From Pseudoalteromonas rubra (GTDB lineage: Bacteria; Pseudomonadota; Gammaproteobacteria; Enterobacterales; Alteromonadaceae): a stretch of DNA of 64,000 nt. The position numbers and the translations under genes were made by a program. The stretch lies in NCBI RefSeq assembly GCF_005886805.2, contig NZ_CP045429.1, positions 2,636,501 through 2,700,500 of the forward strand, written 5' to 3'. The notes beneath the pieces are model-generated. The model worked only from the letters and a program-made list of their open reading frames with translations. It was not told the DNA's origin and ran no database searches. Below are positions 1 to 9,652 of the stretch, piece by piece (position 1 is the first letter of the stretch; every line of letters starts with the position of its first letter).

Positions 1-460
1 TTACACCGTCTTCAGGTGCAACAACTTCAAGAACAACTTTGTCTGTTTCGATGTCTACCAGGTTTTGGTCGCGGCTTACCGCTTCACCTGGTTGTACATG
101 CCAAGTTGCAACTGTAGCGTCTGCTACTGATTCAGGAAGTACAGGTACTTTAATGTCCACTTCTTTACCTTCTGCTGCTGGCGCCGCTGCTGGCGCTGCT
201 GTTTGTTCATTTGATTGCGCTGGAGCGGCATCTGACGCGCCCAGCTGTGCGATAACTTGCTCACCAAGAACCGTTGCGCCCTCTTCTTCAGAGATAGCGA
301 CGATAACACCGTCTTCAGGTGCAACCACTTCTAGCACAACTTTATCTGTTTCAATATCTACCAGGTTTTGGTCACGGCTTACTTTGTCACCAACGCTTAC
401 GTGCCATGTGGCAACTGTTGCATCCGCAACAGATTCAGGAAGAACAGGAACCTTAATTTC
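1..460. repeat. 303-bp-offset direct repeat of the lipoyl-domain coding sequence
   Basis: Bases from about 1-155 and 304-458 align at an offset of 303 (101 codons), with long identical runs such as the one covering positions 4-22 and 307-325. These are the two lipoyl-domain copies in sucB. High nucleotide identity as well as protein identity suggests recent duplication or gene conversion between copies. Confidence 0.85.
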
Positions 461-469
461 GGTCGTCAT
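1..469 (-). CDS. sucB: 2-oxoglutarate dehydrogenase E2 (dihydrolipoyl succinyltransferase), N-terminal part, cut by window edge
   Basis: E2 core of the 2-oxoglutarate dehydrogenase complex, which carries the succinyl group on lipoyl-lysine and passes it to CoA in the TCA cycle. Only about 156 N-terminal residues lie in the window. The protein opens MTTEIKVPVLPES and contains two lipoyl domains, each with the ETDKVVLEV lipoylation motif (Lys43 and Lys144). An Ala/Pro/Gln-rich linker at about residues 77-101 separates them. The two copies are offset by 101 codons and nearly identical in protein and DNA. E. coli SucB has a single lipoyl domain, so this is a two-lipoyl form; a third copy beyond the edge cannot be excluded. 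The start lies 10 nt after the sucA stop, so it is the distal part of sdhCDAB-sucAB. Acetyltransferase E2 (aceF) also has tandem lipoyl domains, but the position after sucA favours sucB. Confidence 0.93.
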   Translation of the reverse strand, partial: MTTEIKVPVLPESVADATVATWHVSVGDKVSRDQNLVDIETDKVVLEVVAPEDGVIVAISEEEGATVLGEQVIAQLGASDAAPAQSNEQTAAPAAAPAAEGKEVDIKVPVLPESVADATVATWHVQPGEAVSRDQNLVDIETDKVVLEVVAPEDGV

Positions 470-479
470 CTCTAATTCC

Positions 480-3293
480 TTATTTCTTAATAGTTAAAGC
501 GTCAGCAATCAACGCATTTTGTTCTTTTGTATGGGTCGACATGTAGCCACATGCAGGCGCTGCTGCAGCTTTACGACCGGCGTAAGTCAACTTCGCACCA
601 CTTGGGATAGCTTCCCAGAAATGGTGTTGTGAACAGTACCAGGCACCTTGGTTTTGAGGCTCTTCCTGACACCATACGAAGTCTTTAACGTGCTGGTAGC
701 GAGCCATGATTTCGTCCATCTCTTTGTGCGGGAACGGATATAGCTGTTCCACACGAACGATAGCGACATTATTCAGCTCTTGCTTGCGACGCTCCTGTAG
801 CAATTCGTAATAAACCTTACCGCTACAGAACACAACGCGCTCGACGTTTTCAGGATTGATGTCATCAATCTCATCGATCATGTTGTGGAAAACACCTTCG
901 GACAACTCATCCAGGCTAGACACAGCCAGAGGGTGACGAAGTAGAGATTTTGGTGTCATAACAATCAGAGGACGACGCAGAGGACGTACTGACTGACGAC
1001 GTAACATGGCATAAACTTGTGCAGGAGTACTTGGTACACACACTTGCATGTTATGGTCCGCACACAGTTGTAGGTAACGTTCGAGACGCGCAGAGCTGTG
1101 CTCAGGGCCCTGACCTTCATAACCATGTGGCAGTAATAAAGTCAGACCACACAGGCGGCCCCACTTTTGCTCACCTGAGCTTAGGAATTGGTCGAATACA
1201 ACCTGCGCACCGTTAGCGAAGTCACCGAATTGTGCTTCCCATAGTACCAATGAAGTTGGCTCTGCCGTCGCGTAACCATATTCGAACGCCAATACAGCTT
1301 CTTCAGACAGAACTGAGTCATATACTTCAAACAGACCCTGATCGTCACGAACGTTTTGTAACGGCAGATAAGTTGAAGCATCAGCCTGGTTGTGCACAAC
1401 CGCATGACGGTGGAAGAAAGTACCACGGCCTGAATCCTGACCAGTCAAACGAATGTCCGTACCCTGGTCAACCAAAGTCGCATAAGCAAGTGTTTCAGCC
1501 ATACCCCAGTCAAGTAGCTTCTCGCCACTGGCCATGGTCTTACGGTCGTCGTAGATTTTCTTAACGCGCGACTGAGCTTTGTGATCCGCCGGGTAAGTCG
1601 AGATTTTCTCACTCAACTCTTTGAGCTTTTCAACAGGAACACTTGCCTCGTAATCGGTATCCCAGTCATGACCAACATATTTTGACCAATCTGAAGAGTG
1701 CTTGGTCTCTGGCTGAATTTCTTCAACCACAATCTGGCCTTTATCCAGACCGTTACGGTAGTCATCTGCCAGCGTTTTTGCTTCATCAGCGCTCAAAACG
1801 CCTTCTGCGACCAATCTGTCAGCATAAATCTGACGCGGTACAGGGTGCTTTTTGATCTTCTGATACATCAGCGGCTGAGTTGCATTTGGCTCATCAGCTT
1901 CGTTGTGGCCATGACGACGGTAACAAACCAGATCAATCACCACATCACGCTTAAACTTGTTGCGGAAATCAAGGGCAACTTGCGTAACGAACGCAACCGC
2001 TTCCGGGTCATCAGCATTAACGTGGAAAATCGGTGCCTGAACCATCTTAGCGATGTCAGTACAGTACTCAGTTGAACGCGTATCTTCCTGGTTTGACGTA
2101 GTGAAACCAACCTGGTTGTTCACCACGATGCGGATTGAACCACCCACACCATAAGCGCGAGTCTGAGACATGTTGAATGTCTCTTGTACTACACCCTGAC
2201 CTGCGATAGCTGAGTCACCATGGATGGTAATTGGCAGTGCTTTAGAGCCGCTCTTACAGTTAAGACGGTCCAAACGTGCACGTACCGACCCCATGACAAC
2301 CGGGTTTACGATCTCAAGGTGTGACGGGTTAAACGCCAGCGCCATGTGAACGTTGCCGCCCTGCGTTGCGAAGTCTGAAGAGTAACCCATGTGATATTTT
2401 ACGTCACCAGAGCCCGCTGATTCGCCGTATTTGCCCGCGAATTCGTCAAACAGTACTTGTGGGTTTTTACCCAATACGTTGACCAGTACGTTCAGGCGAC
2501 CACGGTGTGCCATACCAATGACGACTTCTTCCTGACCACTTTCACCGGCACGATGTACCAGTTCTTTCAGCATAGGAACCAGTGAATCACCACCTTCCAG
2601 TGAGAAACGTTTTGCGCCAGGGAATTTAGCACCCAGATACTTTTCAAGACCATCAGCGGCGGTCAGGCCTTTAAGGATCCTAAGCTTAGTTTCTTTGTTG
2701 TATTTAGGCTGTGCGAAGGAAGATTCGATGCGCTGCTGTAACCAACGTTTTTCTTCTGTTGAAGTAATGTGCATATACTCTGCACCGATAGAACCACAGT
2801 AAGTGGTCTTCAATGCGTTGTATAAGTCTTTTAGTTTCATTGTCTCTTTGCCACTTGCAAAAGAGCCAACGTTATATTCTTTTTCCAGGTCGGCATTGTC
2901 TAAATCATGATAGGCCAGGTCGAGTTCACGAACTCGATCACGCTGCCATAGACCCAATGGATCTAAATTCGCGTTTTGGTGACCTCTGAATCTGAATGCA
3001 TTAATAAGCTGCAAAACACGAACCTGTTTTGCATCTGCCGCACCTTCCGCAGAAACGATTACTTCTCTGTGTTTGTTTTTAGCAAGGTCCGCAAACTGAG
3101 ATTTGATCTCTGAATGCTTAACATCAACGTCAACGCCTTCTACCTTTGGCAGTTGATCAAACACTTCTCGCCATTCTTCTGGCACTGAAGCCGCATCATC
3201 AAGATACGCCTCATATAAATCTTCAACATATGCAACGTTGCCGCCGTATAAGTGCGAAGATTCCAGCCATGCCTTCATCACACCTTCGTGCAT
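480..3293 (-). CDS. sucA: 2-oxoglutarate dehydrogenase E1 component
   Basis: Thiamine-diphosphate-dependent E1 subunit that decarboxylates 2-oxoglutarate and succinylates the lipoyl group of SucB. At 937 aa it has the usual length (E. coli about 933). The N-terminus MHEGVMKAWLESSHLYGGN matches the family start, with KAWL(E/D)SS as in E. coli. It contains the conserved segments GMAHRGRLNVLVNV (around residue 260), YHMGYSSDF, NPSHLEIVNPVV, GDSAIAGQGVVQE, and RHGHNEADEP for ThDP/Mg binding. The C-terminal transketolase-like half has GQDSGRGTFFHRHAV and EGQGPEHSSARLERYLQL. A GGG-containing Shine-Dalgarno lies 5' of the ATG. It follows sdhB by 83 nt, a gap that holds an 11-bp hairpin, and precedes sucB by 10 nt. 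Confidence 0.97.
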   Translation of the reverse strand: MHEGVMKAWLESSHLYGGNVAYVEDLYEAYLDDAASVPEEWREVFDQLPKVEGVDVDVKHSEIKSQFADLAKNKHREVIVSAEGAADAKQVRVLQLINAFRFRGHQNANLDPLGLWQRDRVRELDLAYHDLDNADLEKEYNVGSFASGKETMKLKDLYNALKTTYCGSIGAEYMHITSTEEKRWLQQRIESSFAQPKYNKETKLRILKGLTAADGLEKYLGAKFPGAKRFSLEGGDSLVPMLKELVHRAGESGQEEVVIGMAHRGRLNVLVNVLGKNPQVLFDEFAGKYGESAGSGDVKYHMGYSSDFATQGGNVHMALAFNPSHLEIVNPVVMGSVRARLDRLNCKSGSKALPITIHGDSAIAGQGVVQETFNMSQTRAYGVGGSIRIVVNNQVGFTTSNQEDTRSTEYCTDIAKMVQAPIFHVNADDPEAVAFVTQVALDFRNKFKRDVVIDLVCYRRHGHNEADEPNATQPLMYQKIKKHPVPRQIYADRLVAEGVLSADEAKTLADDYRNGLDKGQIVVEEIQPETKHSSDWSKYVGHDWDTDYEASVPVEKLKELSEKISTYPADHKAQSRVKKIYDDRKTMASGEKLLDWGMAETLAYATLVDQGTDIRLTGQDSGRGTFFHRHAVVHNQADASTYLPLQNVRDDQGLFEVYDSVLSEEAVLAFEYGYATAEPTSLVLWEAQFGDFANGAQVVFDQFLSSGEQKWGRLCGLTLLLPHGYEGQGPEHSSARLERYLQLCADHNMQVCVPSTPAQVYAMLRRQSVRPLRRPLIVMTPKSLLRHPLAVSSLDELSEGVFHNMIDEIDDINPENVERVVFCSGKVYYELLQERRKQELNNVAIVRVEQLYPFPHKEMDEIMARYQHVKDFVWCQEEPQNQGAWYCSQHHFWEAIPSGAKLTYAGRKAAAAPACGYMSTHTKEQNALIADALTIKK

Positions 3294-3321
3294 TTATTAG
3301 CCCTTTTTCTAGCGCAGAAAC

Positions 3322-3359
3322 TTAAACGAAAACAAGATGGCATGCTGAGCATGCCATCT
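3322..3359 (-). terminator. sdhB-sucA intercistronic hairpin (attenuator or partial terminator)
   Basis: AGATGGCATGC at 3335-3345 and GCATGCCATCT at 3349-3359 form a perfect 11-bp stem with a 3-nt loop. On the minus strand it is followed by the T-rich run TTGTTTTCGTTT. It sits between sdhB (stop at 3377) and sucA (start at 3293) and could reduce read-through into sucAB or protect the sdh transcript 3' end. Confidence 0.6.
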
Positions 3360-3376
3360 GTAGATTTAAATATGTA

Positions 3377-4096
3377 TTAAACCGAACGATTTAACAACAT
3401 AGATTTAATGTGTCCGATCGCCTTAGTAGGATTCAAGCCTTTCGGACAAACGCTTACACAGTTCATGATACTGTGACAGCGGAAGACGCTGAACGCGTCA
3501 TCAAGGTCAGCCAGACGCTCTTCTGTCGCAGTATCACGGCTGTCAGCCAGGAAACGATACGCGTGAAGAAGGCCCGCTGGACCGATAAATTTATCTGGGT
3601 TCCACCAGAACGATGGACATGACGTTGAACAACATGCGCACAGAATACACTCGTACAGTCCATCCAGCTTGTCACGCTCTTCAATGCTTTGAAGACGCTC
3701 TTCACCACCGGTTGGCTTGTCGTTGATCAGGTAAGGTTTTACCTTTTCATATTGCGTGTAGAACTGGCTCATGTCGATAACCAGGTCACGGATCACTGGT
3801 AGACCAGGTAAAGGACGAACAATAATCTTGCCTTTGCCATTGTTCTGCAATGCAGATAGTGGCGTGATACAGGCCAGACCATTCTTACCATTCATGTTTA
3901 CACCGTCTGAACCACACACACCTTCACGGCATGAACGGCGGAAAGACAATGTTGGATCTTGTTCTTTCAACATTAACAGTGCATCTAGCACCATCATGTC
4001 GCGACCTTCTTCAACCTCCAGCTTGTAATCTTGCATACGAGGTGCTGAATCTACGTCAGGGTTGTAACGATAAACAGATAATTCTAAAGTTGCCAT
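3377..4096 (-). CDS. sdhB: Succinate dehydrogenase iron-sulfur subunit
   Basis: Iron-sulfur subunit of complex II, carrying electrons from the FAD of SdhA to quinone at SdhC/SdhD. The 239-aa length is standard (E. coli 238). The N-terminal ferredoxin domain shows the [2Fe-2S] motif SCREGVCGSDGVNMNG around residues 55-70. The C-terminal domain has CILCACCSTSCPSFWWNPDKF around residues 150-170 and a further CHSIMNCVSVCPKGLNP motif for the [4Fe-4S] and [3Fe-4S] clusters. It follows sdhA by 10 nt in the sdhCDAB operon. Confidence 0.98.
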   Translation of the reverse strand: MATLELSVYRYNPDVDSAPRMQDYKLEVEEGRDMMVLDALLMLKEQDPTLSFRRSCREGVCGSDGVNMNGKNGLACITPLSALQNNGKGKIIVRPLPGLPVIRDLVIDMSQFYTQYEKVKPYLINDKPTGGEERLQSIEERDKLDGLYECILCACCSTSCPSFWWNPDKFIGPAGLLHAYRFLADSRDTATEERLADLDDAFSVFRCHSIMNCVSVCPKGLNPTKAIGHIKSMLLNRSV

Positions 4097-4106
4097 CGCT
4101 TAGCTC

Positions 4107-5879
4107 CTAGTATGTACGTGCTTTCGGTGGGAATGCTTCACGTGTCTTAGGCGCAAAGTTTACTTCACGCTTAGTCATCGTGTCTGACTCTGGGTGATGC
4201 AGAGAGTGGCACAGCCAGTTCTCATCGTCACGCTCAGGGAAGTCAAAGCGAGAGTGTGCACCACGGCTTTCTGTACGGAAGTTAGCAGCAACGGCTGTTG
4301 AGTAAGCTGTTTCCATCAGGTTATCAAGCTCTAAGCACTCGATACGCTGGGTGTTGAACTCAGTTGACTTGTCGTCAAGACGCGCAAACTTAAGACGCTC
4401 ACGGATCTCTTTAAGTTCTTTAAGGCCGTCAGCCATCGCGTCACCTTCACGGAATACCGAGAAGTTAAGCTGCATACATTCTTGTAGATCTTTCTTGATC
4501 TGAACCGGATCTTCGCCTTTACCTTTCTCAGATGACTCCCAACGGTTAAAGCGCGCAAATGCCTGCTCAACATCGTCAGAAGATGCGTCACCTGTAGACT
4601 CAAAGCCTTGTAGGTAAGTACCCAGGAAGTTACCTGCTGCACGACCAAATACAACCAGGTCAAGCAGTGAGTTACCACCCAGACGGTTTGCACCGTGTAC
4701 AGATACACACGCGATTTCACCAACCGCGAACAGACCTTCGATGATGCGCTCTTCGCCGTTTTCATTCACGTTCAGTACCTGACCATTTACGTTGGTCGGT
4801 ACACCACCCATCATGTAGTGACAGGTTGGGATAACAGGAATTGGCTCTTTAGCTGGGTCAACGTGAGCAAATGTCTTAGACAGGTCACATACGCCTGGTA
4901 GACGCAGGTTAAGCATTTCTTCACCAAGGTGGTCAAGCTTAAGCTTAATGTGTGTACCCCAAGGACCTTCACAACCACGGCCTTCACGGATTTCAGTCAT
5001 CATCGCACGAGCAACAACGTCACGACCCGCAAGGTCTTTCGCGTTAGGCGCATAACGTTCCATGAAACGCTCGCCGTCTTTATTCAGAAGGTAACCACCT
5101 TCACCACGACAACCTTCAGTTACAAGCGTACCCGCACCAGCGATACCGGTTGGGTGGAACTGCCACATTTCCATGTCCTGCATAGAGATGCCAGCACGAA
5201 CTGCCATACCAACACCGTCACCAGTGTTAATGTGCGCGTTAGTGGTTGATGCATAGATACGACCTGCACCACCCGTTGCCAATACAACAGCTTTTGACTT
5301 GAAGTAAACGACTTCGCCGCTTTCAATATCAATTGCAGTTACACCAACAACGTCGCCTTTGTCATTTTTAACCAGATCGAGCGCGTACCACTCAGAGAAA
5401 ACGTTAGTTTTGTTCTTAACGTTCTGTTGGTACAAGCAGTGTAGCAATGCGTGACCTGTACGGTCTGCCGCAGCCGCAGTACGTGCAGCCTGCTCACCAC
5501 CAAAATTCTTAGACTGACCACCGAAAGGACGTTGATAAACACGGCCGTTCTCGAAACGAGAGAAAGGCAGACCCATGTTTTCAAGTTCAGTGATCGCCTC
5601 AGGACCCGTTTTGGTCATGTACTCGATCGCATCCTGATCACCAATGTAATCAGAACCTTTTACCGTGTCGTACATGTGCCATTCCCAGTTGTCTTCATGG
5701 GAGTTACCCAGCGCAACTGTAATACCACCCTGTGCAGATACCGTATGAGAACGTGTAGGGAATACTTTAGAGATCAATGCACAAGTTTTGCCTGACTCAG
5801 AAATCGCAAGCGCTGCGCGCATGCCAGCACCACCGGCGCCAACTACAACAGCGTCAAATTCACGAACATTATATTTCAC
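4107..5879 (-). CDS. sdhA: Succinate dehydrogenase flavoprotein subunit
   Basis: Catalytic subunit of complex II, oxidising succinate to fumarate with covalently bound FAD. The 590-aa length is normal. N-terminal Rossmann motif [13 protein letters not shown] starts at about residue 12, and [16 protein letters not shown] includes the His that normally carries FAD. Active-site segments are [46 protein letters not shown] and [22 protein letters not shown]-terminal [18 protein letters not shown] is typical. The ATG is immediately next to the sdhD stop, indicating translational coupling. Confidence 0.98.
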   Translation of the reverse strand: MKYNVREFDAVVVGAGGAGMRAALAISESGKTCALISKVFPTRSHTVSAQGGITVALGNSHEDNWEWHMYDTVKGSDYIGDQDAIEYMTKTGPEAITELENMGLPFSRFENGRVYQRPFGGQSKNFGGEQAARTAAAADRTGHALLHCLYQQNVKNKTNVFSEWYALDLVKNDKGDVVGVTAIDIESGEVVYFKSKAVVLATGGAGRIYASTTNAHINTGDGVGMAVRAGISMQDMEMWQFHPTGIAGAGTLVTEGCRGEGGYLLNKDGERFMERYAPNAKDLAGRDVVARAMMTEIREGRGCEGPWGTHIKLKLDHLGEEMLNLRLPGVCDLSKTFAHVDPAKEPIPVIPTCHYMMGGVPTNVNGQVLNVNENGEERIIEGLFAVGEIACVSVHGANRLGGNSLLDLVVFGRAAGNFLGTYLQGFESTGDASSDDVEQAFARFNRWESSEKGKGEDPVQIKKDLQECMQLNFSVFREGDAMADGLKELKEIRERLKFARLDDKSTEFNTQRIECLELDNLMETAYSTAVAANFRTESRGAHSRFDFPERDDENWLCHSLHHPESDTMTKREVNFAPKTREAFPPKARTY

Positions 5880-6227
5880 TTAAACACCCCACAATACAAA
5901 CAGGCCAACAGCAACATAAGCCAGTGCCATCAGATTAAGTACAAAGCCCAGCACAGAACGCATCGTTGAACACTTAACGTAGTCCGTCAGAACCTGCCAC
6001 AAGCCAATGCGAGTGTGGACCATGATGCATACCAATGTGATGAAAGTTGCCGCTTTAACGGCCAGGTTTGAAAATAAACCTGTCCAGGCTTCATAGCTGA
6101 TTTCGGGCGTTAGCAGGAAGTAGCCAACGATAAACACCGAATAAGCCAGGATGATTAGTGCTGTCGTGCGCAGAGACACATAGTCTTGCACACCGTCGCG
6201 CTTCAGAGTTGCTTGATTTAAGACCAT
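5880..6227 (-). CDS. sdhD: Succinate dehydrogenase membrane anchor subunit D
   Basis: Small three-helix anchor that helps bind heme b and quinone in complex II. The start is placed at the ATG at 6227 (MVLNQATLKRDGVQDY), giving 115 aa. It is preceded by an AGGAG Shine-Dalgarno at good spacing, and family members start here rather than at a longer in-frame start 12 codons upstream. Three hydrophobic segments are visible (around residues 18-38, 45-70 and 85-110), with the usual conserved HTRIGLWQVLTDYV stretch containing the heme-ligand region. It overlaps the end of sdhC by 10 nt. Confidence 0.93.
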   Translation of the reverse strand: MVLNQATLKRDGVQDYVSLRTTALIILAYSVFIVGYFLLTPEISYEAWTGLFSNLAVKAATFITLVCIMVHTRIGLWQVLTDYVKCSTMRSVLGFVLNLMALAYVAVGLFVLWGV

Positions 6228-6595
6228 ATCCACACTCCTGCCAGGATGGCTACGATTACCCACAGCGCCAATGCGATTTTAGCACTGGTGTTGCCCGATT
6301 CTAATTCTTCCCAGTGACCCATGTCTTGGATCATGTGACGTACACCGCCAATGATGTGGTAAGACAATACGGTGAGGGTGCCCCACGCGATGAATTTTGC
6401 AATAAAGCCAGTCATTAGCTCTTTAACAAATTCAAACCCTTCAGGAGAAGAAAGAGACTCAGACCACGCCCAAATGACAAAGGTCAATGCGAAGAATAAC
6501 GCAACACCGGTGACACGGTGCAAAATCGACGCTTTTGCCGTAGGTGGCATAGAAATAGTCGTAAGATCTAGATTTACAGGTCTTTGCTTTTTCAC
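6218..6595 (-). CDS. sdhC: Succinate dehydrogenase cytochrome b556 subunit C
   Basis: First gene of the sdhCDAB-sucAB unit, the larger membrane anchor of complex II (125 aa). It has the SdhC signature MKKQRPVNLDLTTISMPPTAKASILHR... with RPVNLDL and the SILHRVTGV motif. Three hydrophobic segments follow, and the histidine of YHIIGGVRHMIQDMGHW is the expected heme b ligand region. A divergent intergenic region of 412 bp separates it from gltA. Confidence 0.95.
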   Translation of the reverse strand: MKKQRPVNLDLTTISMPPTAKASILHRVTGVALFFALTFVIWAWSESLSSPEGFEFVKELMTGFIAKFIAWGTLTVLSYHIIGGVRHMIQDMGHWEELESGNTSAKIALALWVIVAILAGVWIWS

Positions 6596-6842
6596 AGTTA
6601 CTTGCCCATCTTGCTCACAAAGGAGCTCATCTACTTGTTTTTATAAAACCACTTGCGCTGCTCGCACAAATGGCACACTCTAGATATACCTGTTTAAACA
6701 CTGAGCGGTTCACAAAGTGAAAAATGCCAATGTAAAAATAGGTTTACCCACAGACGACACGGTATAAAACCGTAGATAGTATATAAGGCCAAGCGGCCTT
6801 TTACAATTCTTGTTTAGATTGAGACGCTTGCGAATTAGCCGA

Positions 6843-6851
6843 TGGTATAAT
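6843..6851 (+). promoter_or_regulatory. Candidate extended -10 promoter for gltA
   Basis: TGGTATAAT at 6843-6851 is a perfect TGnTATAAT extended -10 element. There is no good -35 at standard spacing, which an extended -10 tolerates. It lies 157 nt upstream of the gltA ATG. Confidence 0.45.
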
Positions 6852-6904
6852 ATTTAAACTGCGTAGAATATTTATCATACATTTCTGCATAATTCTCAGA
6901 AAAA

Positions 6905-6935
6905 TTGACTTTCCACCCCCATTTTAAGTTAGAAT
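6905..6935 (+). promoter_or_regulatory. Candidate second gltA promoter
   Basis: TTGACT at 6905-6910 and TAGAAT at 6930-6935 each match consensus at five of six bases, with a long 19-nt spacer. The start point would fall about 65 nt before the gltA ATG. Two tandem promoters upstream of gltA would resemble the E. coli arrangement. Confidence 0.4.
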
Positions 6936-7007
6936 GATCTGAATTTGCTTAACATTAGTATCACAACATAACAATCAGAATATTGTTATTTCATAGGAGA
7001 TAAATAG

Positions 7008-8294
7008 ATGGCAGATAAGAAAGCCACAGTCCATATCGATGGTCATGATCCGATCGAACTCCCGATCTACTCTGGCACTGCTGGCCAGGACGTAGTTGAC
7101 GTCCGCACACTTGGCGCTCACGGCTTCTTCACATACGACCCTGGTTTTATGTCGACTGGCTCTTGCGAATCATCTATTACTTATATCGATGGTGCAAAGG
7201 GTGTACTACTACACCGTGGTTACCCAATCGAGCAATTAGCAGAGCAATCTAACTACATTGAGCTGTGCTACCTGCTTCTAAACGGTGAATTACCAAACGA
7301 CGCGCAACTTGAAGAATTTGCAAAGAACATCACGCACAACACTATGTTGCATGAGAAAATTGCGTCTTTCTTCCAAGGTTTCCGTGTAGATTCTCACCCA
7401 ATGGCAATGCTTTGTGGTGTGGTTGGTGCATTGTCGTCATTCTACCATGACGACCTGGACATCTCAGACGCTGACCAGCGTATGCGTTGTGCAATCAAGC
7501 TGGTTGCTAAGCTGCCAACGATTGCTGCTATGGCATACAAGTACAACACAGGTCAGCCGTTCGTTTACCCACGTAACGACCTGAGCTACGCTGAAAACTT
7601 CCTGCACATGATGTTCTCGGTACCAGCTGAAGAGTACAGAGTGAACCCTGTTCTGGCGAAAGCAATGGATCGTATTTTCATGCTTCATGCCGACCATGAA
7701 CAGAACGCGTCTACTTCAACAGTGCGTCTTGCTGGTTCTTCAGGTGCTAACCCTTACGCTTGTATCGCAGCGGGTATCGCGTCACTTTGGGGCCCTGCGC
7801 ACGGTGGTGCAAACGAAGCATGTCTGAACATGCTGGAAGAAATTGGCACAGTTGACCGTATCGACGAATACGTTGCAAAAGCAAAAGACAAGAACGACCC
7901 GTTCCGTCTGATGGGCTTTGGTCACCGTGTATACAAGAACTTCGACCCACGTGCGACAGTAATGCGTCAAACTTGCCACGAAGTACTTAAAGAGCTGAAC
8001 ATTCAGGATCCATTGCTTGACGTTGCAATGAAGCTTGAGCAGATCGCGCTTGAAGACCCGTACTTTGTTGAGAAGAAACTGTACCCGAATGTTGATTTCT
8101 ACTCAGGTATTATCCTGAAAGCAATCGGTATTCCGACCAGCATGTTCACTGTGATCTTCGCTATGTCTCGTACCGTTGGCTGGATCTCACACTGGAACGA
8201 AATGCTGTCTCAGCCGGGCCACAAAATTGGTCGTCCACGTCAGCTGTACACAGGTTACACTGCACGCGACTACAAAAAAGAAGGCGACAGATAA
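7008..8294 (+). CDS. gltA: Type II citrate synthase
   Basis: Condenses oxaloacetate with acetyl-CoA to give citrate, the entry step of the TCA cycle. At 428 aa it matches the hexameric, NADH-sensitive gammaproteobacterial type. It shows [24 protein letters not shown], the active-site [14 protein letters not shown] region, [15 protein letters not shown] and [15 protein letters not shown] catalytic Asp region ([14 protein letters not shown]) and the C-terminal [14 protein letters not shown] also follow family pattern. TAGGAGATAAAT precedes the ATG as the ribosome-binding site. It is divergent from sdhC and ends at a strong terminator. Confidence 0.98.
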   Translation: MADKKATVHIDGHDPIELPIYSGTAGQDVVDVRTLGAHGFFTYDPGFMSTGSCESSITYIDGAKGVLLHRGYPIEQLAEQSNYIELCYLLLNGELPNDAQLEEFAKNITHNTMLHEKIASFFQGFRVDSHPMAMLCGVVGALSSFYHDDLDISDADQRMRCAIKLVAKLPTIAAMAYKYNTGQPFVYPRNDLSYAENFLHMMFSVPAEEYRVNPVLAKAMDRIFMLHADHEQNASTSTVRLAGSSGANPYACIAAGIASLWGPAHGGANEACLNMLEEIGTVDRIDEYVAKAKDKNDPFRLMGFGHRVYKNFDPRATVMRQTCHEVLKELNIQDPLLDVAMKLEQIALEDPYFVEKKLYPNVDFYSGIILKAIGIPTSMFTVIFAMSRTVGWISHWNEMLSQPGHKIGRPRQLYTGYTARDYKKEGDR

Positions 8295-8322
8295 GCCTCG
8301 CTTAACTTACGCTTTTAAAATA

Positions 8323-8347
8323 GGGTTGCCAGTGGCAGCCCTTTTTT
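8323..8347 (+). terminator. gltA rho-independent terminator
   Basis: GGGTTGCC at 8323-8330 pairs with GGCAGCCC (one G-U pair) across a 3-nt loop and is followed by TTTTTT at 8342-8347. Confidence 0.9.
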
Positions 8348-8426
8348 ATGCCTCTCGATCAGACAGACTTGCAAGCCACTATAAATCCGGTAAAATCCGC
8401 CTGCTCAGGCGCAGTAGGAGACCCTT

Positions 8427-9650
8427 TTGAACGAAAACCCTTGCACACAACTTCGGCATGATTTCCCCATTTTTGAGGTGTCGGTAGATGACCAGCCATT
8501 GTGTTATTTAGACTCTGCTGCAACTACCCAAAAGCCGCATCAAGTGATCCAGGCTGTAAAGGAATTTTACCAGTTTCAAAACGCCAATGTACACCGGGGT
8601 TTACACACGCTCAGTGAGCAGGCAACGACCGCCTACGAAGCTGTGAGGGGCAAACTTGCACAGTTTCTGAACGTACAAAGCAGAGAAATCGTCTGGACCA
8701 GTGGCGCGACAGCCTCGCTCAATTTAATCGCCTATGGCCTCAGCGAAGGTCTGAAAAAAGACGATGTGATCCTACTTTCACCTTTGGAGCATCATGCGAA
8801 TATCGTACCCTGGCAACTCGCAGCACAGCGCACAGGTGCACGTATTGAGTTGTTGCCAGTGGATGCGCAAGGTATTCTCCAGCTAGAACAAGCAAAAGCG
8901 CTAATTGCAAGCCTAAAACCAAAAGTACTGAGCGTCTGTCACGCCTCCAATGCACTGGGTAATATCAATGATGTGGCAGCATTGATAGGCTGCTGCAAGA
9001 AATTAGATACTATTACGGTGATAGATGGCGCGCAGTCTTTGTTACACCTGCGCCCGGATTTGCAGCAACTTGATTGTGATTTTTATGTCTTTTCAGCCCA
9101 CAAAGCGTTAGGGCCAACAGGCCTCGGTGGCCTGTATGGTCGCTATGAACTGCTGAATGCCCTGCCCGTCTATCAAAGCGGCGGTGAAATGATAGACACA
9201 GTCAGCTTTACTGGCACCACCTTTCGCCCGGCTCCCGAAAAATTTGAGCCCGGTACGCCCAACATTGCCGGTGTGATCGGCTTTGGCGCAGCCCTGGATT
9301 ACCTTGTAACGCTTGAGCATGATTCTTTGTTCCAGCACGAACAGGCACTTTATCGCGCTTTAGTTGAACAACTGAGCGACATTGACGGGATCCGGATTTG
9401 GGGCGATACCACCCACAATGTCGGCACAATCAGCTTTAGTTATAAAAATGAACATCATTATGACCTGGCAACGCTACTGAATACCTATGGTATTGCCGTC
9501 AGAAGCGGCCATCACTGCACGCAGCCACTGATGGCGCATCTGGGCATTGAGGGGACTATCCGAGTCAGCCTGGCGTTTTATAATAATCATCAGGACATCT
9601 GTCGATTTATCGCGGCACTGAAAGACACAATCAGCTTATTAGAAGAGTAA
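8427..9650 (+). CDS. csdA: Cysteine desulfurase CsdA (SufS-type, class V aminotransferase fold)
   Basis: PLP enzyme that takes sulfur from L-cysteine and hands it, as persulfide, to CsdE. At 407 aa it is the usual length. FSAHKALGPTG holds the PLP lysine (Lys226), and RSGHHCTQPL holds the persulfide cysteine (Cys364) in the short SufS/CsdA-type loop. The start is TTG at 8427, supported by AGGAG at 8416-8420 six bases before it. The next gene, csdE, begins 2 nt after the stop. With tcdA just downstream in the opposite orientation, this points to the CsdA-CsdE-TcdA relay rather than the SUF cluster. Confidence 0.9.
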   Translation: MNENPCTQLRHDFPIFEVSVDDQPLCYLDSAATTQKPHQVIQAVKEFYQFQNANVHRGLHTLSEQATTAYEAVRGKLAQFLNVQSREIVWTSGATASLNLIAYGLSEGLKKDDVILLSPLEHHANIVPWQLAAQRTGARIELLPVDAQGILQLEQAKALIASLKPKVLSVCHASNALGNINDVAALIGCCKKLDTITVIDGAQSLLHLRPDLQQLDCDFYVFSAHKALGPTGLGGLYGRYELLNALPVYQSGGEMIDTVSFTGTTFRPAPEKFEPGTPNIAGVIGFGAALDYLVTLEHDSLFQHEQALYRALVEQLSDIDGIRIWGDTTHNVGTISFSYKNEHHYDLATLLNTYGIAVRSGHHCTQPLMAHLGIEGTIRVSLAFYNNHQDICRFIAALKDTISLLEE

Positions 9651-9652
9651 TT

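Larger units (their letters stand above)
6596..7007. promoter_or_regulatory. sdhC-gltA divergent regulatory region
   Basis: A 412-bp AT-rich gap shared by the divergent sdhCDAB-sucAB and gltA units. Two inverted repeats are visible: ACGGT-ATAAA-ACCGT at 6759-6773, and AAGGCC-AAGC-GGCCTT at 6785-6800. They lie mid-region, as expected for operators or leader hairpins. Candidate gltA promoters are listed separately. No confident minus-strand -10/-35 pair for sdhC could be picked by eye. Confidence 0.6.

Noticed and set aside
1..469. aceF (pyruvate dehydrogenase E2) for the two-lipoyl protein
   Set aside because: The gene follows sucA by 10 nt and there is no aceE, so sucB is favoured.
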